This document shows, piece after piece, positions 54,546 through 64,000 of a stretch of DNA of 64,000 bases. Source of the stretch: Rana temporaria (Eukaryota; Chordata; Amphibia; Anura; Ranidae); NCBI RefSeq assembly GCF_905171775.1, contig NC_053500.1:130753330-130817329 (forward strand). The letters run 5' to 3'. Within the stretch, counting starts at the first letter, position 1; each line of letters starts with the position of its first letter. Made by a program: the position numbers and the translations under genes. The notes below the pieces were generated by a model that was not told where the DNA came from, did no database searches, and saw nothing but the letters and a program-made list of their open reading frames with translations.

Positions 54546-54920
54546 AACCGTTCTCATCGGTTAACCGATGAAGCTGACAGATGGTCTGATGTGCCTACAC
54601 ACCATAGGTTAAATAACTGATCGTGTCACAACGCGGTGACGTAAAACACCACGACGTGCTGAAAAAAACGAAGTTCAATGCTTCCAAGCATGCGTCGACT
54701 TGATTCTGAGCATGCGCAGGTTTTTAACCGATGCTTTTGCATACTAACAATCGGTTTTGACCTATCGGTTAGGCATCCATCGGTAGAATTTCAAAGCAAG
54801 TTCTCATTTTTTTGACTGAAGGTTAACTGACCGATGGGGCCCACACACGATCGGTTTGGACGGATGAAAAGGTCCTTCAGTCTGTTTTCATCGGTTTTAA
54901 CCGATCGTGTGTACGCGGCC
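54546..54920. mobile_element. GTACACACGATCGG-family MITE, left terminus missing
   Basis: The right end ATCGTGTGTACGCGGCC is followed by TAA. The interior matches 15778-16188 (GCATGCGTCGACTTGATTCTGAGCATGCG). It begins abruptly at GAACCGTTCTCATCGG without its GTACACACG end. Confidence 0.8.
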
Positions 54921-54923
54921 TAA

Positions 54924-55575
54924 GTGTCCAAATTGTCCTCCACAATATGGCAGTCCCGCTATAATTCGCTGATCATGGCCATTACTAGTAAAAAAATAAA
55001 TAAATAAAAATATCCTATAACGAGTGTGCACACCTGCACATTTGCACAACCTGCAGGTCTCCAGTAAGACCTGGACACTGGATTGGAAACCTCTTCCCAG
55101 CCAAATCTCATAGAAGTCTCCAAGCTCCAGACCCTAAACCGACATTACAAAACCCAGAGGAAGCTGTAAAAACAGTTTTCCCTTCTCATTATAAATACTC
55201 CGGAGCCTCACTCTGCATACGTGAGAACCCTGTGTCCCTTCTACAACCATTTTCACAGCAGCGGGACCTCACACTATCCCAGTACATTCAATTACTAGAT
55301 GAATGTCATTTGAAAGTACTTTAGAATTTTGTTTGCTTTCTACAGTCAATTTTTAAATGAGTATAATTTCCTGAATGAAAACCACATTCACTTTTAGAGA
55401 CTTGCTCTTTTGAGGAAGATGTGCTGGTGGAGCGCAAGACCCAAGCCTAGGGTTGCCACCTCATACCTGTAAACCCGAACATATATTAATTACACAGGTT
55501 CTGTGGCTAATTAAGGTGGTAATTAAACTATGTGTGTGCACTGCGCTAATGAAAAACACCTGTTTGTGCTGCCAC
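54924..55575. other. No gene; small AACCRCTT-element remnant
   Basis: 54960-55010 (GCTGATCATGGCCATTACTAGTAAAAAAATAAATAAAT) resembles the reverse of the GGCGGCGATCAGC segment of TTAA elements. The rest is unassigned. Confidence 0.4.
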
Positions 55576-55579
55576 TTAA

Positions 55580-56368
55580 AGCGGGAGTTCACCCGAAAAA
55601 AATTTTTTAACCTTAGATTAATGCTCATTTTGTCAAGGGGAATCGGGTAGTTTTTTTAAATCTGAGCCCTGGTTCACACTGGGTACGATTTGGAACGATT
55701 TGAGATGCGATTTGACATGTCAAATCGCATCTCAAATCCGCGACAATTGTCGGCAATGGCACTGTCCTAATCAGTGCGACGCCGCATCTGTGATTTCAAA
55801 AAGTAGTTCCTGTACTACTTTTTGCGATTTCGGGCCGCGATTTACATTAAATTGCGGTCGAAATCGCGGCAAAATCGCGGCAAAATCGCAGCCGTAAAAT
55901 CGCGCATTTTACCCCGATTTTGAATTCGCAGCAGTGTGAACCTAGGCTCAGCAGTACTTACCGTTTTAGAGAGCGATCTTCTCCGCAGCTTCCGGGTATG
56001 GTCTTCGGGAGCGGGCGTTCCTATTTGATTGACAGTCTTCCGACAGGCTTCCGACGGTCGCATACATCGCGTCACGAGTAGCCGAAAGAAGCCGAACGTC
56101 GGTACGGCTCTATACGGCGCCTGCGCACCGACGTTCGGCTACTTTCGGAAAATCGTGAAGCGATAGATGCGACCGTCGGAAGCCTGTCGGAAGACTGTCA
56201 ATCAAATAGGAACGCCCGCTCCCGAAGACCCATACCCGGAAGCGGTGGAGAAGATCGCTCTCTAAAACGGTAAGTACTACTTAGATTTAAAAAAAAACAC
56301 CCGATTCCCCTTGACAAAATGAGCATCAATCTAAGGTTAAAAATTAACTTTTCGGGTGAACCTCCACT
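55580..56368. mobile_element. T2-like (Kolobok-type) foldback MITE with nested insert
   Basis: TTAA (55576-55579) plus AGCGGGAGTTCACCC, and GTGAACCTCCACT plus TTAA (56369-56372). Without the insert it is collinear with 18501-19005, including CGGTCGCATACATCGCGTC and the GACGTTCGGCT palindrome. Confidence 0.92.
55675..55948. mobile_element. Small MITE nested in the T2-like element
   Basis: Inverted ends CCCTGGTTCACACTGG and CAGTGTGAACCTAGG; interior CGATTTGAGATGCGATTTGACATG and mirror blocks. The relative at 18501-19005 shows the uninterrupted AATCTAAGCAGTAC. The exact duplication (about 3-5 bp, CTGAG versus CTCAG) is unclear. Confidence 0.8.
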
Positions 56369-56538
56369 TTAATATTCAATAAACATGCAAATGAGGTGAA
56401 AAAAATGTCAACGTAAAAAAAGACAAATAATTCCACAGTAGTACCGCACAAATTAATCTACAAGTCTCCTAAATATCAGCATTGTGAAATGATCAACATA
56501 AAACACCCATACATAATGAAAAATGTCCATATGGCATA

Positions 56539-57482
56539 CCGTATTTTCCAGCGTATAAGACGACTTTCTGGATGCAAAAAAATGCATCCAAAGTCGGGGG
56601 TCGTCTTATACGCCGGAGACAGTCTCCGGCTGCTGCGAGCGTCCATGATTTAAAAGCCACGCCTCCTCCTCAGATTGTTCCGTGATAGGCGGAACACAAA
56701 TTTTCCCAGCAGCGCCTCTGTTCTGTGTTCCTTCTATCACGGATGCCTTTTCGTCCTCGGACGAGAGGACGTCCGTGATAGGCGGAACACTGAACAGAGG
56801 TCCTGCTGGGAAAATTTGTGTTCCGCCTATCACGGAACAATCTGAGGAGAAGTGATGGCACAGTGGGGGCAAGTGATGGCACAGTGGGGGCAAGTGATGG
56901 CACAGTGGGAGCAAGTGATGGCACAGTGGGGGCAAGTGATGGCACAGTGGGGGCAAGTGATGGCACAGTGGGGGCATGTAATGTAATGGCACAGTGAGGC
57001 ATGTAATGAAATGTAATGGTACAGTGAGATTTGAGAGCAAGTGATGGCACAGTGGGGGGAAAGTGATGGCACAGTGGGGGGCAAGTGATGGCACAGTGGG
57101 GGCAAGTGATGGCACAGTGGGAGCAAGTGATGGCACAGTGGGGGCAAGTGATGGCACAGTGGGGGAAAGTGATGGCACAGTGGGAGCAAGTGATGGCACA
57201 GTGGGGGCAAGTGATGGCACAGTGGGGGCAAGTGATGGCACAGTGGGGGCAAGTGATGGCACAGTGGGGGTATGTAATGTAATGGCACAGTGAGGCATGT
57301 AATGAAATTTAATGGCACAGTGAGATTTGAAAAAAGCCTGTTTCTGTCAGCGGTTGTTCTAGCTACCCCTCAGCTTCCAGAAAGACTAGTAGGTAGGGGG
57401 TAGTCTTATACGGCGAGTATATCCCAAAACCAACATTTTTCCTGGAAAAATAGGGAGTCGTCTTATACGCCGGCAAATACGG
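56539..57482. mobile_element. MITE with CCGTATTTTCC ends and internal minisatellite
   Basis: CCGTATTTTCCAGCGTATAAG and TCTTATACGCCGGCAAATACGG are inverted ends of about 28 bp, flanked by TA at 56537-56538 and 57483-57484. There is also an inner palindrome around CCTATCACGGAACAATCTGAGG (about 56675-56845). No protein. Confidence 0.85.
56855..57320. repeat. 21-bp minisatellite GGCACAGTGGGGGCAAGTGAT
   Basis: About 17-20 units in two blocks with a variant ATGTAATG spacer. The 230-aa, 162-aa and 126-aa frames (H- and P-rich on minus) come purely from this array. Confidence 0.95.
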
Positions 57483-57629
57483 TAACTAAAAAATATATAT
57501 GCTCCAACATATGCAAATCAATATGGTTACACAGTCCAACTCAAAGTGATGAAAAGATAGTGAAACAAAATCTCATTGATCCACCAAAGTCCTTCACCGA
57601 AGTGATGTGTGCCAATTCCACTCCCTTAA

Positions 57630-58071
57630 AGTGGTTGTAAACCCACTATTTGGACTTTTACCTACAGGTAAGCCTACAACATGGCTTACCTGTAGGTAAG
57701 GATAATATCTCCTAAACCTGCACGGTTTAGGAGATATTACCCCCGCAATGCGGGCGGCGCATGCGCAGGGGGGACTCCACGGCTGAAGGACCGGCATCGC
57801 CGGACCCTGCCGATTTTAAATCTCCCGCGCGCACGCGCGGGAGTGACGTCATCGCCGCTCCAGCCAATCACAGCGCTGGAGCGGCGATACCCGGAAGACA
57901 CGCCGGAGCAAGATGACATCCTGCTCGGCGTGGACCAGGTAAGTGGTACACACCTCGTTCCGAGGTAAGTATTTCATAATAGGCTAGTATGCGATGCATA
58001 CTAGCCTATTATGCCTTTTGCATTGCAGGTTTGGGGGGAAAAAAAAAAAGTTTATGCGGTTTACAACCGCT
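57630..58071. mobile_element. T2-like (Kolobok-type) MITE, 442 bp
   Basis: TTAA (57626-57629) plus AGTGGTTGTAAACCC, and GGTTTACAACCGCT plus TTAA (58072-58075). GC-rich middle with GCGCATGCGC and GGAGTGACGTCATCGCCGC. Confidence 0.92.
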
Positions 58072-58249
58072 TTAAGAATAAAGCTCACCAGATGCTGTTG
58101 CCATCGACTCTCGTATCTGGCAAATATCGCCTTATTAGATGTTATTAATGGAGCCGCTTATACACGCCAATCTCCATCCAAATCAATAAAGACACTCTCC
58201 ACATGGGAGTGGAATTGGCACACATCAATCACTTTGGTTACCCGAGGTA

Positions 58250-58938
58250 TACCCGCAGTCGTTTCACCTGGAGAGGAAGAATGGGGAAATGCTGATGTAA
58301 ACAAACATTTCCCCATTCCTCCTAGTGACAGGACACTGATCACCGCTCCCTGTAATCGGGAGCAGTAATCAGTGTCGTGTCACACACAGCCCATCCCCCT
58401 ACAGTTAGAAGCACTCCCTAGGACACACTTAACCCCTCCTCCGTCCCCTCCTGATTAACCCCTTCACTGCCAGTGTCATTTTTACAGTAATCAATGCATT
58501 TTTATAGCACTGATCGCTGTATCAATGACAATGGTCCCAAAATGGCGCCAAAAGTGTCTGATGTGTATAACTTTTGCGCTAAACAATCAATAAACGCTTA
58601 TTGTGATTTTTTTTTACCAAAAATATGTAGAAGAATACGTATCGGCCTAAACTGAAGAAAAAAAAATGTTTTTAATATATTTTTCGGGGGATATTTATTA
58701 TAGCAAAAAGTAAAAACATTTTTTTTTTCAAAATTGACGCTCTTTTTTTGTTTATAGTGCAAAAAATTAAAACCGCAGAGGTGATCAAATACCACCAAAA
58801 TAAATGTCTATTTGTGGGTAAAAAAGAACATACATTTTGTTTCTGTACAAAGATGCACGACCACGCAATTGTCAGTGACGTATTGCAAAAAATGGCCTGG
58901 TCATTAAGCGGGTAAATCCTTCCAGTCCTTAAGGGGTT
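58250..58938 (-). mobile_element. AACCRCTT-family element, reverse orientation
   Basis: Reading on minus, the text matches 50446-51418 (CTACCTATTTTTGGTAAAAAA and ATACGTATTCTTCTAC, GTGATCAAATACCACC). Ends CCTTAAGGGGTTAC at about 58938; the other end is not defined. Confidence 0.75.
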
Positions 58939-58953
58939 ACATATATTCCTCAA

Positions 58954-59798
58954 CAGGGCCGATCCTAGGGTCACAGGCGCCTTGGTTGCAGAAATATTTC
59001 TGGCTCCCCCACATGGGCATCGTAATTTTACTAACTCCTCCCCTTTACAAATGTTTCTATGGCAATGACCACAGAGATGCTCCCCCACAAAGTCTTCATT
59101 ACCCTGGGATCCTTGCATGATCTCTTAACAATAAACAAAATACAGGAAGAGAAGCAGAGTACTTTATTGGGACCTGGAGAGGGGCCTCTGTGATGGACAC
59201 AGAGAGGGCTTCTGTTAGGTCGGGTACTCACGACCAAACATGTACGATGAAAGCGGTCCGTCGGACCGTTTTCACCGTACATGCCTGCCAGAGGGCTTCT
59301 GTACGATGGTTGTACACACCATCGTACAGAAGTCCGCGCGTAAACAATACACGGGGCGTGTCCGCGTCGTCGCTGCGACGATGCCGCGACGATGACGCGG
59401 AGACATGGGCGGGCCTGCCATTTAAAGGCTTCCACGCATGCGTCGAAGTCATTCGACGCATGCGAGGGCCGGCGGGCGCCTGGACATGTACGGTAGGTCT
59501 GTACTGACGACCGTACATGTCCGAGCGGGCAGGATTCCAGCGGACGGTTTTAAAACACGTCCACGAATATTTGCCCGCTGGGAAAAGGCCCGGCGGGCAA
59601 ATGTTTGCTGGAATTCGGCCCGCTCGCGCCTACACACGACCAAACATGTATGCTGAAACAGGCCCGCGGACCAGTTTCAGCATACATGTTTGGTCGTGTG
59701 TACGGGGCCTTAGAGAGTCTGTTAGGTGTTCGGCGCCCCCACCTCTGCAGGCGCCTGGGTGCAATGCACCCTGTGCACCCTGGCTAGGATCGGCCCTG
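58954..59798. mobile_element. hAT-type element with exact 8-bp duplication, hosting a MITE
   Basis: CAGGGCCGATCCTAGGGTC and CTAGGATCGGCCCTG flanked by TTCCTCAA at 58946-58953 and 59799-59806. The MITE at 59218-59709 sits inside, so the hAT is older. Confidence 0.93.
59218..59709. mobile_element. 492-bp MITE, TTA duplication, nested in a hAT
   Basis: GGTCGGGTACTCACGACC and GGTCGTGTGTACGGGGCC flanked by TTA at 59215-59217 and 59710-59712. Internal inverted CATGTACG and GCATGCG motifs; the short frames are not genes. Confidence 0.9.
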
Positions 59799-60115
59799 TT
59801 CCTCAATAGTCACAAAGAATAACAATCCACTTTGTGTGCCCTAAATGATATTGCAAATTTTTTAAAAGAAGCAGTGAAATAATCACTGCACTGTACATGT
59901 CCTGTGCAGAGAGCAGAGCTGTGGGACGGACTCAGTAGGCTCCACCCACTACAGGCTGCCTGTAGAAAACTACAGTAGGGGGCGGAGACAAGACCAGTCA
60001 TCCTGCACAAGGACAGATAGCAGCAGTGACAAGACGCTCCTGCACAAATGAGAAAACTTCATGCTGAATCACTGCACAGATCTGTAAAAAATACATAAAG
60101 CACACCAAGATTTAA

Positions 60116-60574
60116 AGGGGAGTTCCACCCACAATTTCACTTTTTAAATATAAATACCCCTGTAATACACAATCTTAATGTATTCTAGTAAAGTTAGTCT
60201 GTAAACTAAGGTCCGTTTTGTTAGGTTGTTACAGCATTTAGATAGTTTATAATCTAGAAATAGACCGTGGCCATCTTAAGTGTGGGCATCATGAAGCCAG
60301 ACTGTATGACTTCCTGGATTTCAGCTTTGCACATGCTCAGTGCACAAGCAATGTAATAGGTTTCAGTCAGGTTTGCAAGGACTACTGGGTAACATGATGC
60401 CTTTCCCAGAAACCCTTGCAAATAGCCTAGGCAAATAAGGAGGAGGAAGTAATGAAGGACTACAAAATAAAGGTATTTACAAGCAACAAATTAAATAAAA
60501 ATTGTCCATTCTGAACACTATGAGATTAGAGCATGCAGCACAGACAAACATAAAAAAATGGGTGGAACTCCACT
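60116..60574. mobile_element. T2-like (Kolobok-type) MITE, 459 bp
   Basis: TTAA (60112-60115) plus AGGGGAGTTCCACCC, and GGTGGAACTCCACT plus TTAA (60575-60578). Interior is less GC-rich than other copies. Confidence 0.92.
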
Positions 60575-60578
60575 TTAA

Positions 60579-61534
60579 GAACGAATACACGTGCCTATTG
60601 TATTTAGACAATATTTGCTTATCCTAGAGTCCTGCGTTAAAAAGCATTAAACTGACCCAAATCTGGACAGGAAATTTGAATTCAAGAGTTAGGTTTGTAT
60701 TTCTGACTCTCAATCCGCTCTGATCGCTGATCTAACAGCTTGTTTAGTTTGTAACATTGTAAAGTTGTGCAGAATATCTCGGTTCTACAAAATGAAAAAG
60801 TAGCAATAATAACACATAGCAACTTACTTTTCTAAAACAAATACACCCACCTTATTTTCCCACATGGATGGGAGGTCTGTCTATTAATTCACCCCCTAAA
60901 AAAAAATATGTTTTAGCTTCTTAGCAAGGCTATCTTCATTATGAAAGCGAAGATTCTTGGGGGCTGATTTTGCAGAGATATTGAAAGAACATAGAAGATT
61001 TGTACTAGGGATCGACGCGGGCAGAGGGCAACAGTGTACCGCTATTTGCTCTAGGTTTTTAGTTATTGAGTTATGCTAAATAACCTTCCTGAGTGGTATT
61101 AATAATGTTATGTTTAGCTAGCATGGTGGGAGAATTCCTGCAGGACACTTTGGCTCCAGCATTGCAAAGAGATCTGTCTCTGTAATGTTAATGTAGCCAT
61201 AACATGCATGCAGACTGTCTATCCTATTAGAAATCTGTTTGATTAAGAAAAGGTAGCGCGTAAGCAGGAAATTAAAAATAGGACAATTCATTTTACATAC
61301 TAAAATTGTAATATAGAGAGTGCAATTGACGTGAATGCTGGCTGCAATAACGTAAATGAATTTGTCTACAGGATAAATACACCTTTCAATGCACTGTCTT
61401 CTCTCTACACTTCCCCATCCTGGATCAATCTTCTCAATATGCTTGATAACGTGTGTAGCAGTACCCCCGTAGGAGCTGCTGGTTAGATTTTGGGTTTTGC
61501 ACGTTACCACTAAGTTCGTTGTCGAGGGAAGAAA
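60579..61534. other. Apparently unique non-coding DNA
   Basis: No element ends recognised. The 130-aa minus-strand frame at 61118-61510 has no recognisable domain. Confidence 0.35.
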
Positions 61535-62137
61535 GGCCCAGATTCACAGAGAGCACGGCGCACATTACGCCGCCGTAGAGCAACCCATATACGCTACGCC
61601 GACGCATCGCAGAGAGGCAAGCATGGAATTCAGAAAGCCAGTGCTCCCAACGCTGCGCCAGCGTGGCGTGGGTATCAAAGGCGCAGGCCGGCGTAGGTGG
61701 AAGTGGGTGTGACCCATGCAAATGAGGCGTGACCCCATGTAAATGATGGGCCGAGCGCCAGACAAGTACTTATAACAAACTGCGCATGCGCCGTAACGTG
61801 GACGCATCCCCCTGCGCCTGCTCACAACCACGTCGGAACAACTGCCTAAGATACGCCGGATCACTGCATACGCCGTGAACGTAACCTACGCCCAGCCAGA
61901 CACACGTCCAACGTAAAATGCGCCGGCTTGTGTTCCTTGGCGCAGACCTTTGCATGTCTGCTGCTGGGTTACACCTCCTTTATGGGGCATAACTTTACGC
62001 CGGACGTACAACTTACGCGCACCTCTCTTAGCCTGAGTCGGGCGCACGCAGGTTTGTGAATCGCCGTATTTCCCACATTTGCATGTTTGAATAGCTAATC
62101 AATGAGAGCGGCACTATGCGCCCAGCCTAAATGTGCC
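61535..62137. mobile_element. CpG-rich 5-bp-duplication family, right-truncated
   Basis: Left end GGCCCAGATTCACAG with the family interior (CTGCGCATGCGCCG, GCCAGACACACGTCC, CTTTATGGGGCATAACTTTACG). It stops before a right terminus at about 62137. Confidence 0.8.
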
Positions 62138-62149
62138 CCCTCTCTACTC

Positions 62150-63145
62150 TATGGCGGCCCTGGGTGGGGGAAGGGTTTTGGTGCGGGTGATCTGACCAAC
62201 CTACGAGGGGGGGTGCAGGTGACCTGACCGACCTGGGGGGGTTGGGGGTGACTGTGGGTGCATTGTTTGCCCCCATAAAATTATACCACCAGCCGTCACT
62301 GTTGTTAAATGATCTGCTGTTACTGCAATCATCCAAATAGACCATGCATTATTTTGCAGTGCTGAACCATGAGTGCCAACTGTGACATCACAACATGCAG
62401 CCATCACATCACCACATTCCATCACAAAGCAAGACCAAAAATTGCATCAGAATCGGTCCTTATCAAAGCTTTAGCAGGTATTTTAACTGGAAACACGTTT
62501 TATGTAACTTCTGTACTTTTATGAGAACAATCCTCAAATTTTAAAGTAAATTCCCTGATTTTAAACAAATATCACAATGGGATATTCTTTTCATAACAGT
62601 TTGGATGTCAGCAACGTATAAATAGCAGCTTTTCTGGCATTGCTGCGGAGATACTCTGTTTAGAAAGCAGCAATAATTCTATTATTTATTAATGTTTTTC
62701 ATGACATGCTATGTTTACAGAAGGGGCTCCGCTTTAATCCTTACTGGCGTTCCTATAAAGATGGCTTGTTTATAATAGCGAGTTCTCCGGCCTAAAATAA
62801 TATTTCATTTGGTTAATCATAAAGGCGATGCTAATTGGAATAAAGGAAACAATTCTCTTAAGAGCTTTTTACATAATACACTTTGTCCTTTATTGAATAA
62901 GGGAAAGGGCAGAGTGAAAAAGTATTGCACTGCGACCAACTGAAAATCAGGTTTCAGGTTTGTGATTAGTGGGCAGCGAATCCATTCCGATCCTTTCTGA
63001 CAGCAATCTACCGAATCCTCTAAACTTTTATCGGGTGACTCTTTTCCACCAGTTTCCAGGGCCTGACTGGGAATAAAAACCAGCCCTGGGAATTATTTCA
63101 TACCAGCCCCATAGCATTATTATAACAGCATTTTTTTGTTGTTCA
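62150..63145. other. Unique AT-rich stretch with CNE-like texture
   Basis: 62460-62900 has AT-rich blocks with TTAATC and TAATTG motifs and no repeat signature. The G-rich start (62155-62290) may be a MITE remnant. Comparative data are needed to know. Confidence 0.3.
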
Positions 63146-63149
63146 TTAA

Positions 63150-64000
63150 CCACTTAAGACCCGGACCTTTAGGCAGCTAAAGGACCCGGACAGTTTTTGC
63201 GATTCGGCACTGCGTCGCTTTAACTGACAATTGCGCGGTCGTGCGACGCGGCTCCCAAACAAAATTGGCGTCCTTTTTTCCCCACAAATAGAGCTTTCTT
63301 TTGGTGGGATTTGGTCACCTCTGCGGTTTTAATTGTTTGCGCTATAAACAAAAATAGAGCGACAATTTTGAAAAAAATTCAATATTTTTTACTTTTTGCT
63401 ATAATAAATATCCCCCAAAAATATATAAAAATATATTTTTTTCCCTCAGTTTAGGCCGATACGTATTCTTCTACCTATTTTTGGTAAAAAAAAATTGCCA
63501 TAAGCGTTTATCGGTTGGTTTGCGCAAAATGTATTTTACAAAATAGGGGATAGTTTTATTGCATTTTTATTATTATTTTTTTTTACTACTAATGGCGGCG
63601 ATCAGCGATTTTTTTCGTGACTGCGACATTATGGCGGACACATCGGACACTTTTGACCCATTTTTGGGACCATTGTCATTTTCACAGCAATAAAATGCAT
63701 TTAAAATGCATTGTTTAATGTGAAAATAACAATTGCAGTTTGGGAGTTAACCACAAAGGGGCGCTGATGGGGTTATGTGTGACCTCATGTGTGTTTACAA
63801 CTGTAGGGGTGTAGCTGTAGGTGTGACGTCATCGATTGTGATTCCCTATATAAGGGAACACACGATCGATCACGGCGCCACAGTGAAGAACGGGGAAGCT
63901 GTGTTTACACACAGCTCTCCCCCATTCTTCAGCTCCGGGGACCGATCTCGGCACTCCAGAGGCGATCAAGTCTGCGAGTCCCGCGGGCGCGGTCACGGAG
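63150..64000 (+). mobile_element. AACCRCTT-family TTAA element running off the window
   Basis: TTAA (63146-63149) plus CCACTTAAGACCCGGACC; collinear with 50446-51418 through CAAAATTGGCGTCC, GAGCTTTCTTTTGGTGGG, GGCGGCGATCAGCG and TGACGTCATCGATTG. The right end is outside the window. Confidence 0.9.

Noticed and set aside
56606..57318. Long minus-strand reading frames (up to 230 aa) rich in repeated CHHLPP / TVPSLA units
   Set aside because: They are translations of the 21-bp minisatellite in three frames; 21 is a multiple of 3, so a stop-free unit stays open. No promoter, domain or codon bias supports a gene.
56855..57320. CRISPR-like regularly spaced repeats
   Set aside because: Units are head-to-tail without unique spacers, and the context is eukaryotic.
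1..64000. tRNA, rRNA or snRNA genes
   Set aside because: I looked for GGTTCGAATCC-type B boxes and conserved rRNA text on both strands and found none that I could support.

Overview
The window reads as non-coding, repeat-dense vertebrate nuclear DNA. It is most likely an intergenic or large-intron stretch from a frog. Evidence seen in the sequence: no operons, no host exon I can defend, several classes of transposon relics, and short elements flanked by TTAA, TA, three-base TTA/TAA, five-base and eight-base target-site duplications (TSDs). TTAA-flanked elements starting TTAAAGNGG match the T2 (Kolobok-type) MITE pattern known from Xenopus, which points to an anuran. The GGCCTCGTACACACGACC-type ends look to me like ranid-frog repeats, but that last step is from memory, not demonstrated here.

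Layout. 0-11 kb: a truncated copy of a foldback element with a CGTACACACGA end (to 1113), a broken L2/CR1-type reverse transcriptase (about 3386-4409), an LTR-like 3' end at 6530, a perfect double hairpin (6917-7049), a long unique stretch, then a 1-kb foldback element (9274-10290). 11-20 kb: a 199-bp palindrome followed by a retroelement piece carrying a hammerhead-ribozyme-like motif (11254-11297), T2-like halves, a Tc1/mariner deletion derivative (13207-13929), and several TTA- and TTAA-flanked MITEs. 20-35 kb: nested MITEs, three hAT-type elements, a second LINE tail, two CpG-rich elements with 5-bp TSDs, a degraded L1-type ORF1 on the minus strand (31016-31845), a Tc1 3' end and another hAT-like element. 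35-46 kb: a MITE split by an 830-bp, nearly perfectly palindromic insertion with a 16-bp TSD, a second hammerhead-like motif (38760-38805), two hAT MITEs, a 382-bp inverted duplication, and a three-level nest (Tc1 fragment > 5-bp-TSD element > T2-like element). 46-64 kb: a 1.5-kb Tc1 copy with a broken transposase (47110-48610), a hAT MITE with perfect TSDs, nested TTAA elements, a third hammerhead-like relic on the minus strand, a MITE with an internal 21-bp minisatellite, a hAT element hosting another MITE, and the start of one more TTAA element running off the end.

No gene network can be reconstructed, because every recognisable protein fragment belongs to a mobile element and every one is frameshifted, truncated or interrupted. 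The most interesting signals are: hammerhead-like motifs in retroelement pieces that share a GGCGCC/GCGCCC-plus-pyrimidine tail with the palindromic insertion; the palindromic insertion itself; an ancient-looking duplicated non-coding element (39511-39668 and 46256-46414); and a GCATGC/GCGCATGCGC core that recurs across otherwise unrelated MITE families.
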